Shown here: piece after piece, positions 43,521 to 51,804 of the stretch
Layout: the number at the start of each line of letters is the position of its first letter
How positions within the stretch are numbered: position 1 is the stretch's first letter
DNA from: DATMTS01 sp035564555
GTDB taxonomy: Bacteria > Actinomycetota > Actinomycetes > Actinomycetales > Microbacteriaceae
Direction of reading: 5' to 3'
Assembly (NCBI GenBank): GCA_035564555.1
Contig: DATMTS010000002.1
Location: forward strand, 23,786 to 87,785
DNA: 64,000 bases
Notes under the pieces: model-generated
What the model was told of the DNA's origin: nothing
The model's input: the letters and a program-made list of their open reading frames with translations, nothing else
Database searches by the model: none
Made by a program: the position numbers and the translations under genes

Positions 43521-44999
43521 TTACGGTGTCTGTTCTTCCGTTGTTCGGCGGGCGGGTTTCCGCACCGAATTTAGCACGCCGAGATCGGGGTACATCAGCC
43601 CGCCCCAGACCAGGAGGAATGCCGCGGTTGCGAGGATGTCACCGAGATAGCCCCATTCCAGAGCCTTTGCAGCGACAGCGAGGAGGACTGCAACGAGAGC
43701 CCCAACCAAGAAGCGCAACCAGAGTCCGGACCAACGCAACCCCTCCTGGCGCCAGACCACGACGATCGGACCGAATCCGATGATCGCGGTGCCGACCAGG
43801 TACGACCAGGCGACGCCGATAACGCCGGTGAGGGGAATCAACACGACCATCGCCACGAGTCCGAGCACCATTCCGGCGACGCTGAGGATGGCCGGTATGC
43901 GCACGCCGGTACTCGTTGACGTGCTCAAAGCATTCACGGCACCCACGTTGAGCGTGACCAGAAGAGCGGCGACAAGCAGAATCGGCAAGATCGTCGCGGC
44001 ATCCGCGTACTTCTGGCCATAGACGACGCGCACGATCGGCGCGCTCAACAACGCGATCGTCCCGAAGATCGCGCCCATCACGACTATGAGAGCGCGCGTG
44101 GCGAGATCGGTCTGCCTGCGCACGCTCTCGAAGTCGCTCTGTCCCGTCGCCTTGGCCATGGAGGGGAACAGCAACAAGGAAAACGATCGCGCCAGCATCG
44201 AGGCCGGTGTCGCGAGGGTGAGCGCCGCAGCGTACATGCCCGATGCGTTGCCCGGACCGACCGCGTGCGCGACCACCATCGTCAACTGCAGAAATCCCGT
44301 GCTCGCCAGCGTTCCGATCACGGTCCACGTGGTGAAACTGTTGATCTCGCGGGCGAGATCCCGCTCGAGGCCGGGATTCGCGGGTCGACGCGGCCACCCG
44401 ATGATCGCGTAGAGAAGATAGCCGACCGTGATCGGCAGCAGGAGCACAGCGTCCCAGCGCAGCATCACCACACCGACCAGCAGTCCGACCGACACGGACG
44501 CTGAGATCGTGTCCCACACCAGCGCGCGCCCGATTTGGCCTACGGCGAAGTAAGCGCCGCGCACGTAGGTGTAGCCGGCCCACGCGATGACCAGCACCAT
44601 CACGAGCACCGCCGTGACCAGATCTCCCCGAGCCTGGAAGAAGAATGAGAAGAGACCGGCCGGGATGGCGAGAGCGACGGCGGCAACCGTCGTGACGCGT
44701 GCTAGATGGGATGCCACGCGAGCAGCCAGATCGTGATCGCCGGCACCCTGAGAGCGCGCGATGAATTTCGTTGCAGCGGTGCTCGTGGCCGTCGGCCACA
44801 GTAGAGATATGAACAGCGCAAGCGAGATGGCGCTGTTGGTCGCCGATAGGATCGCCGGAGTGAGAACGCGCCCGATGATCACGCTGTAGGCGAACCGCAC
44901 GATGCCCTGCACGCCGACGCTGGCGGTCGAAAGCACGCCTTTGCGAGCGAAGCTCGTATTCTCCGAGTGGTTCAGGTCGAGCCGGCCGAACGGGTTCAT
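43521..44999 (-). CDS. Polysaccharide flippase (Wzx/MOP superfamily)
   Basis: A 492-residue membrane protein with about 14 helices. The first helices (GVLSTASVGVQGIVRFAYSV) and the paired-domain layout match MOP-type lipid-linked oligosaccharide flippases. No Wzy polymerase is obvious beside it. It ends 2 bases before the dehydrogenase start and is divergent from the wzm-like gene. TAGCCT at 45007-45012, 7 bases before the ATG, suggests a leaderless mRNA. Confidence 0.88.
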   Translation of the reverse strand: MNPFGRLDLNHSENTSFARKGVLSTASVGVQGIVRFAYSVIIGRVLTPAILSATNSAISLALFISLLWPTATSTAATKFIARSQGAGDHDLAARVASHLARVTTVAAVALAIPAGLFSFFFQARGDLVTAVLVMVLVIAWAGYTYVRGAYFAVGQIGRALVWDTISASVSVGLLVGVVMLRWDAVLLLPITVGYLLYAIIGWPRRPANPGLERDLAREINSFTTWTVIGTLASTGFLQLTMVVAHAVGPGNASGMYAAALTLATPASMLARSFSLLLFPSMAKATGQSDFESVRRQTDLATRALIVVMGAIFGTIALLSAPIVRVVYGQKYADAATILPILLVAALLVTLNVGAVNALSTSTSTGVRIPAILSVAGMVLGLVAMVVLIPLTGVIGVAWSYLVGTAIIGFGPIVVVWRQEGLRWSGLWLRFLVGALVAVLLAVAAKALEWGYLGDILATAAFLLVWGGLMYPDLGVLNSVRKPARRTTEEQTP

Positions 45000-45006
45000 T
45001 GGACCA

Positions 45007-45012
45007 AGGCTA
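45007..45012 (-). promoter_or_regulatory. -10 box TAGCCT for leaderless flippase transcript
   Basis: On the minus strand TAGCCT, 7 bases (TGGTCCA), then ATG 44999. Confidence 0.5.
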
Positions 45013-45069
45013 CTGCGCGGATCGATGCGGCTCTCTCAGGCGTTCCCAGGAACGGCGCGACCGTCGCGT

Positions 45070-45075
45070 TACACT
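45070..45075 (+). promoter_or_regulatory. -10 box TACACT for the exporter/galactan operon
   Basis: TACACT is the best -10 match upstream of the exporter genes. It would start the transcript near 45082, either just at an in-frame ATG at 45081 or about 85 bases ahead of the TTG at 45168. Confidence 0.45.
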
Positions 45076-45167
45076 TGTCGATGGTCTGCTCTGGTCCGAA
45101 AGAGGGCTGTGCTCGGCTGCGGGCCGAAGCCCTCAGGACCGGCCCGAGAGAAAGCACGGGAACCATT

Positions 45168-46037
45168 TTGACTGCACTCGAGTCAACCGACTTGGCGGAG
45201 TTCCAGCGACCCGGACGAAGCCACGGTCTCGTCGACGTCCTGCGCAAGCGGTATTTGCTGCGGTTGCTCGTGCGCAAGGGCACGGCGACGCGCTATCGCA
45301 ACTCCGCGCTCGGCTGGGTGTGGTCGTACATCAAACCGCTCTCGCAATACGTCATCTACTACTTCATCATGGGTGTGATCCTCGGCAACACCAGGAACAT
45401 CGACAATTTCCCGGTGTACCTGCTCTCGGGCGTCATCGCCATCAACTTCTTCAACGAGGCGTTCAGCAACGCCACCAAGTCGATCACCGACAACAAGGCG
45501 CTCGTGAAGAAGATCTATCTGCCTCGCGAGTTGTTCCCGGTGGCATCCGTGATTGTGGCGTTCATCCACTTCCTTCCCCAGGTGGTCGTGCTGATCGCCG
45601 TGGCCCTGCTCTCCGGCTGGCTGCCCTCGCTAGCCACCCTGGGATGCTTCGTGCTCGGCGTGGTCCTGCTGACGATCCTCGCCACGGGCCTCGGATTGAT
45701 CCTGGGTGCGGTGAACGTCGCATACCGGGACGCGCAGAACCTGGTGGAGATCATCCGGATGTTCGCCACGTGGACCGCGCCCGTGCTGTACAGCTGGCAG
45801 CATGTCGCGGCGCACTTGCCGGGTTGGGCGGCCGAGCTGTACATGCTGAATCCGCTCACCTCCGCGGTCGAGCTCTTCCATCGCGCCTTCTGGTACACGG
45901 GTGCCTCGGAGAATATGGCGATGCCGCCCGAGCTGTGGCGCAACGTGTTCATCTCCCTCGGGTTCTCCGCCGTCGTCCTCGTGATCGGCCAATTCGTGTT
46001 CCGCAAACTCGAGCGCGGTTTCGCGCAGGATCTGTGA
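45168..46037 (+). CDS. wzm: ABC-2 type polysaccharide export permease (Wzm/TagG-like)
   Basis: A membrane subunit of about 289 residues with six helices. LLRLLVRKGTATRYRNSALGWVWSYIKPL is the typical N-terminal amphipathic entry of Wzm/TagG permeases, and NVAYRDAQNLVEIIRMFATWTAPVLY the family core. Partner ATPase follows 13 bases later. The start is uncertain: TTG 45168 gives a normal family length but only a poor ribosome site, while ATG 45081 would add 29 unlikely Cys/Arg-rich residues. Probably exports the lipid-linked galactan, as the Rv3783/Rv3781 pair is thought to do in mycobacteria. Confidence 0.9.
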   Translation: MTALESTDLAEFQRPGRSHGLVDVLRKRYLLRLLVRKGTATRYRNSALGWVWSYIKPLSQYVIYYFIMGVILGNTRNIDNFPVYLLSGVIAINFFNEAFSNATKSITDNKALVKKIYLPRELFPVASVIVAFIHFLPQVVVLIAVALLSGWLPSLATLGCFVLGVVLLTILATGLGLILGAVNVAYRDAQNLVEIIRMFATWTAPVLYSWQHVAAHLPGWAAELYMLNPLTSAVELFHRAFWYTGASENMAMPPELWRNVFISLGFSAVVLVIGQFVFRKLERGFAQDL

Positions 46038-46050
46038 GGAACGGGCATCC

Positions 46051-46818
46051 ATGACCGACACCACCAAGACCTCTGAGAGCGCAGTGGCGACCACAACTCG
46101 ACCGAGCATCATCGTGCACGACGTGCACAAGAAGTTCCGACTCAAACACGCGCACTCTTTCAAAGAGGCATTCGTCTCCCGGATCAAGAAGAAGAAGACG
46201 GTGAGCACCTTCGAGGCGCTCAAGGGCGTCAGCTTCATCATCAACGAGGGTGAGTCCGTCGCGATCATGGGCAACAACGGCTCGGGCAAGTCCACCATGC
46301 TCAAGCTCATCTCGGGCGTGCTCGAGCCGGATCAGGGCGAGATCCTGATCCGTGGCCGCGTCGCCGGTCTGATCGAGGTCGGCGCGGGCTTCCACCCTGA
46401 CCTCTCCGGCCGGGAGAACGTCTACCTCAACGCTGCCATCCTGGGCATGAGCAAGAAGGAGATCGACGAGCAGTTCGACGACATCGTCGCCTTCAGCGAG
46501 ATCGAGGAATTCATCGACTCGGAGGTCAAGCACTACTCCTCCGGCATGTTCATGCGCCTCGCCTTCGCCGTCGCGATCCACGTCGAACTCGACATCCTTC
46601 TGGTCGACGAGATCCTCTCCGTCGGCGATGCGCCGTTCCGCGCGAAGTGCCGCGCGAAGATCCGGGAGCTGGCCGAGGCGGGCAAGACGATGGTGATCGT
46701 CAGCCACGATCAGTCGATGGTGCGCGAGCTGTGCGAGCGCGGCATCGTGATCAAGCGGGGCGACATGATCTTCGACGGGCCCGTCGAAGAGGCCATCGAA
46801 GCCCTCACGAATCAGTGA
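46051..46818 (+). CDS. wzt: ABC-type polysaccharide export ATPase (Wzt/TagH-like)
   Basis: A 255-residue ATPase with Walker A GNNGSGKST, a YSSGMFMRLAFA signature, Walker B ILLVDEILSVGD, and an H-loop SHDQSM. The signature YSSGM and the LSGRENVYLNAAILGM segment are typical of Wzt/TagH. It lacks the C-terminal carbohydrate-binding domain found in some Wzt proteins, so it need not recognise a capped polymer end. The stop overlaps glf (GTGA). Confidence 0.93.
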   Translation: MTDTTKTSESAVATTTRPSIIVHDVHKKFRLKHAHSFKEAFVSRIKKKKTVSTFEALKGVSFIINEGESVAIMGNNGSGKSTMLKLISGVLEPDQGEILIRGRVAGLIEVGAGFHPDLSGRENVYLNAAILGMSKKEIDEQFDDIVAFSEIEEFIDSEVKHYSSGMFMRLAFAVAIHVELDILLVDEILSVGDAPFRAKCRAKIRELAEAGKTMVIVSHDQSMVRELCERGIVIKRGDMIFDGPVEEAIEALTNQ

Positions 46819-47990
46819 CGGCGGCAAGCGTGAACGCCGACCTGCTGGTGGTCGGCTCGGGCTTCTTCGGGCTCACGATCGCCGAACGTGCGGCATCGGA
46901 ACTGGGCCTGAAGGTGCTCGTCATCGACCGCCGGGACCACATCGGCGGGAACGCCTTCAGCGCGCCGGAACCGCAGACCGGCATCGAAGTCCATCGTTAC
47001 GGCGCCCATCTCTTCCACACCTCCAACGAGCGCGTCTGGCAGTACGTCAACCGCTTCACCTCGTTCACCGACTACGAACATCGCGTGTACACCACCTATC
47101 GCGGTGAGGTGTATCCGCTGCCGATCAACCTCGGCACCATCAATCAGTTCTTCCGCAGCGCCCACTCGCCGACCTCCGCCCGGGAACTGATCGCCGAGCA
47201 GGCATCCGAGTTCGACACCAAGAAGGCGGCGAACCTCGAAGAGAAGGGCATCTCGCTGATCGGACGCCCGCTCTATGAGGCGTTCATCCGCGACTACACC
47301 CAGAAGCAGTGGCAGACGCCGGCGAACGAGCTTCCGGCGACCGTCATCTCCCGGCTGCCGGTGCGCTACACGTACGACAACCGGTACTTCAACGACACGC
47401 ACCAGGGCCTGCCCGTGGACGGCTACACCGCCTGGCTCGAACGGCTTGCCGACCACCCGAACATCGAGGTGTGTCTGAGCACTGACTTCTTCGACCTGTC
47501 GCAGCCGGTCAACAAGGATGCGGTCGGCTCGGTTCCGATCGTCTATACGGGACCGATCGACCGGTACTTCGACTACGCCGAGGGCGAGTTGTCGTGGCGC
47601 ACCCTCGACTTCGAGCAGGAAGTGCTGCCGGTCGGCGACTTCCAGGGCACATCGGTGATGAACTACGCGGATGCCGCGGTGCCGTACACGCGGATCCACG
47701 AGTTCCGGCACTTCCACCCGGAACGGGACTGGTACCCGGATGACGCGACGGTGATCATGCGCGAGTTCTCGCGCTTCGCGACCCATGCCGACGAGCCGTA
47801 CTATCCGGTGAACCGGTCGCAGGACCGCGACGCTCTGTTGCGGTACCGCGATCTGCAGGGCGGCGAGCGCAACGTGTTCTTCGGCGGCCGGCTGGGCACC
47901 TACCAGTACCTCGACATGCACATGGCGATCGGGTCGGCGCTGTCGATGTTCGACAACGAGCTCGCTCCGCTGTTCGCAGTCACCTCGTAG
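46815..47990 (+). CDS. glf: UDP-galactopyranose mutase
   Basis: Flavoenzyme that turns UDP-galactopyranose into UDP-galactofuranose. The 391-residue protein has VVGSGFFGLTIAERA for FAD, RRDHIGGNAF, YGAHLFHTSNERVW, the IRDYTQKQWQTP loop and the C-terminal GGRLGTYQYLDMHMAIGSA. Start GTG 46815 overlaps the wzt stop; a second in-frame GTG at 46830 is possible. It converges with the galactofuranosyltransferase gene, 7 bases apart. Confidence 0.96.
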   Translation: MTAASVNADLLVVGSGFFGLTIAERAASELGLKVLVIDRRDHIGGNAFSAPEPQTGIEVHRYGAHLFHTSNERVWQYVNRFTSFTDYEHRVYTTYRGEVYPLPINLGTINQFFRSAHSPTSARELIAEQASEFDTKKAANLEEKGISLIGRPLYEAFIRDYTQKQWQTPANELPATVISRLPVRYTYDNRYFNDTHQGLPVDGYTAWLERLADHPNIEVCLSTDFFDLSQPVNKDAVGSVPIVYTGPIDRYFDYAEGELSWRTLDFEQEVLPVGDFQGTSVMNYADAAVPYTRIHEFRHFHPERDWYPDDATVIMREFSRFATHADEPYYPVNRSQDRDALLRYRDLQGGERNVFFGGRLGTYQYLDMHMAIGSALSMFDNELAPLFAVTS

Positions 47991-47997
47991 AGGCCGT

Positions 47998-49836
47998 TCA
48001 CGCCTCGAACGTGCGCCGCCACTCCTCGACCGAGGTGATCTCGGCAAGCGCAGCGCGGTACTCGTGCTGCAGCACGCGCCAATGCCGTGCGAGCCGCCTG
48101 TGCAGCCGAAGGCTCTGCCGCAGCCGGCGACGGAACTGGGCACGGTCCCGGGTGTACCAGGATGCCCCGCTGCCGTCGGCCGCGTCGACCAGCGCACTGT
48201 CGAGCCCGGGCAGCCGCCACCAGGTCGCGTCCCGCTTGGCCAGTTCCCGCTGTGGAGCGGCCGTGAAGCGGGGATCGGGTTTCGTGAACCAATGGCGCAA
48301 CGTGGCGCGGGCCATGAACGAAAGCAGCGCCGTGCCACGCGGACCCTTGCCGTCGGTGGGCGGATAAGCGACCCGGCCCTCAACCGCGGTCGGAGCATCC
48401 TGCTCGGAATACGACCGCAGTTCCGGAAAGTCGGCGCCGATCGTGCGCAGCCGGGTGAAGATCGTCGGAAGGTTCGCCCGGAGCCGCCTCGGTCCGTCCA
48501 ACACGTCGCGGATGGCCTCGTGGCGCAGCTCTACCGGGTAGTACTGCATCGACAGCAGATGCTTCAGGTCTTGCTTGCGGCTCTCGTTCAGCAGCGCTCC
48601 GCCACCGGGAGCCTTCGAGTGCAGCAGTGCGGCGACGAGGCGGTTGCGCGCGTGAAAGTACGCCTGCCACCTGATGGTGTCGTCCTTGTCGAGCCACGAG
48701 ATGTGCCACAGCGCCGCTCCGGGGAACGCGACCGTCGGGTAACCGGCTGCCGCGGCCCGCAGGCCGAATTCCGCGTCGTCCCACTTGATGAACACGGGTA
48801 GAGCAAGCCCGATCTCCCGGAGCACCGAGGTGGGGATCAGACACATGAACCAGCCGTTGAAGTCGCTGTCCTCCCGGCGATGCAGCCAACCCGTCTCGCG
48901 CAGGCCCCCGTCCTTGAAGTCGTGCCGTTCGTGGTCACGATCGGGTGGTCCCCACATGAAGGTGCGCGGCTCGACGATCTCGCTGTACGCGTGCAGCACG
49001 GTCGGCTCGTTCAGATCGAACATGTGGCCGCCGACGATGAGCGGCCTCGGGCAATGCCTGGCGAAGCGCAGTGCACGCAGAATCCCCTCCGGTTCGACCT
49101 GCACATCGTCGTCCAGCAGCATGATGAATGCGGCGTCCGGGCGCTCGAGCGCCTCCGCCATCCCGCGCGAGTAGCCGCCGGCCCCGCCCAGATTGCCCTG
49201 CCGGATGATCCGCAGCTTCGCGCCCAGTCGGTCCGAAACTCCCTCGAAGCCGGGCTGGTCGGCGACCAGGCGGGAACCCTGATCGACCACGAACACGGTG
49301 TCGAGCTCCGCCAGCAGTTCGGGTGCGTCGGCAAGCGTGTTGAGCGTCGCGATGACGTAATCCGGCTTGTCGAGCGTCGTGATGCTCAGGCACAAAGCGC
49401 CGGGCTGAGTGACGGGTGCTTCGGTGGTCCATCTTGCGGCGGCGATCTCGACGTCGTCCTCGGCCTCGACCTCGAACCAGTACCAGCCGCCTTCGTCGAA
49501 GCCGCTCAGCGGTAGTTCGAAGGTGCTCGCGCCGCTGCCGGTCACTGTCACCGTCTGAACGGGATGTGCCGTTCCTGCCGCGTCGGAGCGCACCACCCGT
49601 AGTGTTCCGTCTCCGGTGGTGCTGATCGACAAACGCACCGCACCGATGCCGCACCAGTGCTGCCAGTACGAGGCGGGAAAGGCGTTGAAGTACGTGGCGA
49701 ACGACGCAGTCGAGCCACCGCGTACCAGCGCCGAACCGCGGGTGAGCGGGGTCGCGCCGGTTTCCAGGTACAACTGCGCCGCATCGGCTTGTTCCGGCTG
49801 CGGCGAGACGAACGTCTGCAGAAGCGTCTGGGTCAT
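47998..49836 (-). CDS. glfT2: Galactofuranosyltransferase, GlfT2-like
   Basis: Polymerising enzyme that adds UDP-galactofuranose units to galactan. The 612-residue protein has an N-terminal beta-sandwich with SFATYFNAFPASYW at about residues 45-58, a GT-A domain with QGNLGGAGGY and the metal motif LDDDVQ (Asp242-244), WDDAEFG (352-358) and ALWHISW (His378) as the catalytic set, and a long helical C-terminal part. All these match GlfT2 of mycobacteria in order and spacing. Start is set at the ATG 49836 by that match; a longer frame continues upstream to 49893. Confidence 0.93.
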   Translation of the reverse strand: MTQTLLQTFVSPQPEQADAAQLYLETGATPLTRGSALVRGGSTASFATYFNAFPASYWQHWCGIGAVRLSISTTGDGTLRVVRSDAAGTAHPVQTVTVTGSGASTFELPLSGFDEGGWYWFEVEAEDDVEIAAARWTTEAPVTQPGALCLSITTLDKPDYVIATLNTLADAPELLAELDTVFVVDQGSRLVADQPGFEGVSDRLGAKLRIIRQGNLGGAGGYSRGMAEALERPDAAFIMLLDDDVQVEPEGILRALRFARHCPRPLIVGGHMFDLNEPTVLHAYSEIVEPRTFMWGPPDRDHERHDFKDGGLRETGWLHRREDSDFNGWFMCLIPTSVLREIGLALPVFIKWDDAEFGLRAAAAGYPTVAFPGAALWHISWLDKDDTIRWQAYFHARNRLVAALLHSKAPGGGALLNESRKQDLKHLLSMQYYPVELRHEAIRDVLDGPRRLRANLPTIFTRLRTIGADFPELRSYSEQDAPTAVEGRVAYPPTDGKGPRGTALLSFMARATLRHWFTKPDPRFTAAPQRELAKRDATWWRLPGLDSALVDAADGSGASWYTRDRAQFRRRLRQSLRLHRRLARHWRVLQHEYRAALAEITSVEEWRRTFEA

Positions 49837-49874
49837 GCGCGCGGCGTACGACGTCCGGCCGCGCGCCACTCGCG

Positions 49875-49880
49875 TAAAGT
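49875..49880 (+). promoter_or_regulatory. -10 box TAAAGT for the first LicD module
   Basis: TAAAGT lies 43 bases before ATG 49924 and gives a leader of about 37 bases that contains the GGGAGAG ribosome site. Confidence 0.4.
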
Positions 49881-49923
49881 TGGGGCGGAACACGAGCGGG
49901 CGGGTGCAGCGAACGGGAGAGCC

Positions 49924-51465
49924 ATGGCCGGAAGTCTAACGGCGACTCGGCGCACCCTCGCATATCAGGCGCCCGCCGACAGGGCCGGCGCCGTGGATGT
50001 GCTGCTCGACGGCCATCGGGTCTGGTCCACGGTTCCCTCGTCACCGGACCCGAACGGAATCGTGCGTCTGGCCTGGCCTGCCGCGCTTCGCCCCTACCTG
50101 CGCGGTGCCGGCGAACTGAGCGTGCAGCGGTCGGACTCCGGCGAGGTGCTCGCGCACGGCAGGGTCGCCTTCGGTTCCGGCAAGACGCCGTTGGCGGTAC
50201 GCGACGGCCAGGGCCGACGGCTCACGCTCAACAAGTGGGGCCGCATGGGTGCATCCATCGAGGGCGACGATTCCGGAATGCGGGAACGGCTGGTCGCACG
50301 CACCAAGGTGCTCACCGACCAACTGGAGGGCCTCGGGTACGCCACCTACATAACGGGGGGGACGCTGCTGGGGGCCGTGCGCAACGGCGACCTTCTGCCG
50401 CATGACGACGACACCGACCTGGGCGTGCTGTTGGATCACTCGCATCCGAGCGATCTCTCCCTCGACAGCTATCGCCTCGAAGACGAGCTCATCGAGTTGG
50501 GTTACACGGTCGTGCGTCACAGCACATCGCACCTGCAATTGATGTTCTTGCACGATGACGGCCGAATCGACCACTACATCGACATCTTCAGCTCGTTCTA
50601 CCGGGGGCCGCACGAGTTCTGTCAGCCCTTCCATGTGCGTGCCGACGTGCCGAGATCCTCGATACTTCCGATCGAGCGCCTGCAACTGGCCGGCCGCTCC
50701 TTCCCCTCCGTGCACAGGCCGGACGACTGGCTCGCCGCCTGTTACGGACCGAACTGGCAGACGCCGGATCCGTCGTTCCGATTCGAGACGCCGCTGGCGA
50801 CGAGACGTCGTTTCGAGAACTGGTTCGGCAGCCAGAACAAGAGCCGCGTCTACTGGGAGTCCGTGTACGCGAAGACCGAGACGGCCGCGATGCCGCCGGG
50901 TGCCGCGCAGCACACGCGGGCTCTCGCCCGTGTGCTGCCGAAGGGTGTGCCGGTACTCGATCTCGGCTGCGGAACCGGCGCGGTGACCCGGGTGATCGCG
51001 AGTCACGGCCACTCGACGATCGGGCTCGACTACAGTTATCGCGCCCTCGCGATCGCGCGGCAGGCAGCCGGCTCGGAGGTGGAGTGGCGCTACGGCAACG
51101 TGAACGATCGACGGCGCCTGCTGGAACTCGGCGCCGATCTCGTGCGCGACGGCCGGGCGTGGCACGTGAGCCTGAACCACCTGCTTGAAGGCATCACCGA
51201 GGAGGCGCGCGCCAACGTCTTTCTCTTCCTACGTCTGATACTGCGGCAGGAAGCCGTCGCCGTCGCCACCGTCGACACCAACTTCATCACGCGCCGCTAT
51301 CACGGCGACGACCCGCAGAGCTGGCACCTTCCGCTCGACTGGCTGCAGCGCGAAGCCGCCGAGCAGGGGATCGAGGTGGGCGTCGTCGGCCGAGCGCACC
51401 GGCGCACCGAGATCGGGCGACGCGCGACACTGACGGCGGTGCTCAGACGCCGCGGAGAGGATTGA
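49924..51465 (+). CDS. LicD-family phosphotransferase fused to SAM methyltransferase, copy 1
   Basis: A 513-residue three-part protein. Residues 1-100 form a beta-rich domain with AVDVLLDGHRVWST. Residues about 120-300 are LicD-like: GGTLLGAVRNGDLLPHDDDTD (145-165) with the metal-binding Asp161-163, then DHYIDIF (217-223). Residues about 335-513 are a class I methyltransferase with VLDLGCGTG (344-352) and IGLDYS. LicD proteins transfer phospho-groups from CDP-activated donors (choline, ribitol) to glycans. It would thus decorate a glycan with a phosphodiester-linked group, and the methyltransferase could modify that group. ATG preceded by GGGAG. The next small gene begins 1 base after the stop. 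Confidence 0.85.
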   Translation: MAGSLTATRRTLAYQAPADRAGAVDVLLDGHRVWSTVPSSPDPNGIVRLAWPAALRPYLRGAGELSVQRSDSGEVLAHGRVAFGSGKTPLAVRDGQGRRLTLNKWGRMGASIEGDDSGMRERLVARTKVLTDQLEGLGYATYITGGTLLGAVRNGDLLPHDDDTDLGVLLDHSHPSDLSLDSYRLEDELIELGYTVVRHSTSHLQLMFLHDDGRIDHYIDIFSSFYRGPHEFCQPFHVRADVPRSSILPIERLQLAGRSFPSVHRPDDWLAACYGPNWQTPDPSFRFETPLATRRRFENWFGSQNKSRVYWESVYAKTETAAMPPGAAQHTRALARVLPKGVPVLDLGCGTGAVTRVIASHGHSTIGLDYSYRALAIARQAAGSEVEWRYGNVNDRRRLLELGADLVRDGRAWHVSLNHLLEGITEEARANVFLFLRLILRQEAVAVATVDTNFITRRYHGDDPQSWHLPLDWLQREAAEQGIEVGVVGRAHRRTEIGRRATLTAVLRRRGED

Positions 51466-51466
51466 C

Positions 51467-51703
51467 ATGGAGAACTTTCTCGGCAGGCTGCTGACGCGAT
51501 TCGCGCCCCGTACGGCGAAGGTGCTGACCACGCTCATCCACGCAGGTGAGGAGGAGGAGGGCCTGATTCCGCGCGTGCTCTCCTACGAGAACGAAGTGCG
51601 CGAGCTGCGCAAGGAGATCGATGAGCTGCGCAAAGACAGCCTGCGTATCGCCGAGCTCTACGACCTGGTCTTCGAGCGCCTCACCTCGGAGAAGTCCCTG
51701 TAG
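51467..51703 (+). CDS. Small coiled-coil protein paired with LicD-methyltransferase, copy 1
   Basis: A 78-residue protein: a basic amphipathic N-terminus with RFAPRT, then a heptad-rich helix (VRELRKEIDELRKD, about residues 43-57) and a C-terminal AELYDLVFERL. No signal peptide or membrane segment. The same plan (LAPRT ... AELYDLVFEH) recurs in the second module, so it is a true family linked to the enzyme, probably an oligomerisation or membrane-tethering partner. Function unknown. Confidence 0.75.
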   Translation: MENFLGRLLTRFAPRTAKVLTTLIHAGEEEEGLIPRVLSYENEVRELRKEIDELRKDSLRIAELYDLVFERLTSEKSL

Positions 51704-51762
51704 TGCCATCCCGCGGGGAGGGGCAACGGCCGCGTCGTCGTCGCCTTCTCAGCTTCTGCCCA

Positions 51763-51768
51763 TAGAGT
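51763..51768 (+). promoter_or_regulatory. -10 box TAGAGT for the second LicD module
   Basis: TAGAGT lies 36 bases before GTG 51805, with GAGGAG at 51794-51799 inside the resulting leader. The second module can therefore be transcribed on its own. Confidence 0.45.
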
Positions 51769-51804
51769 GATTCGCGCGCAGCCGGCACGCGCAGAGGAGT
51801 TGAT

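Noticed and set aside
46830..46832. Alternative GTG start of glf
   Set aside because: The GTG at 46815 gives the usual GTGA overlap with wzt; the later GTG would lose coupling, though it cannot be excluded.
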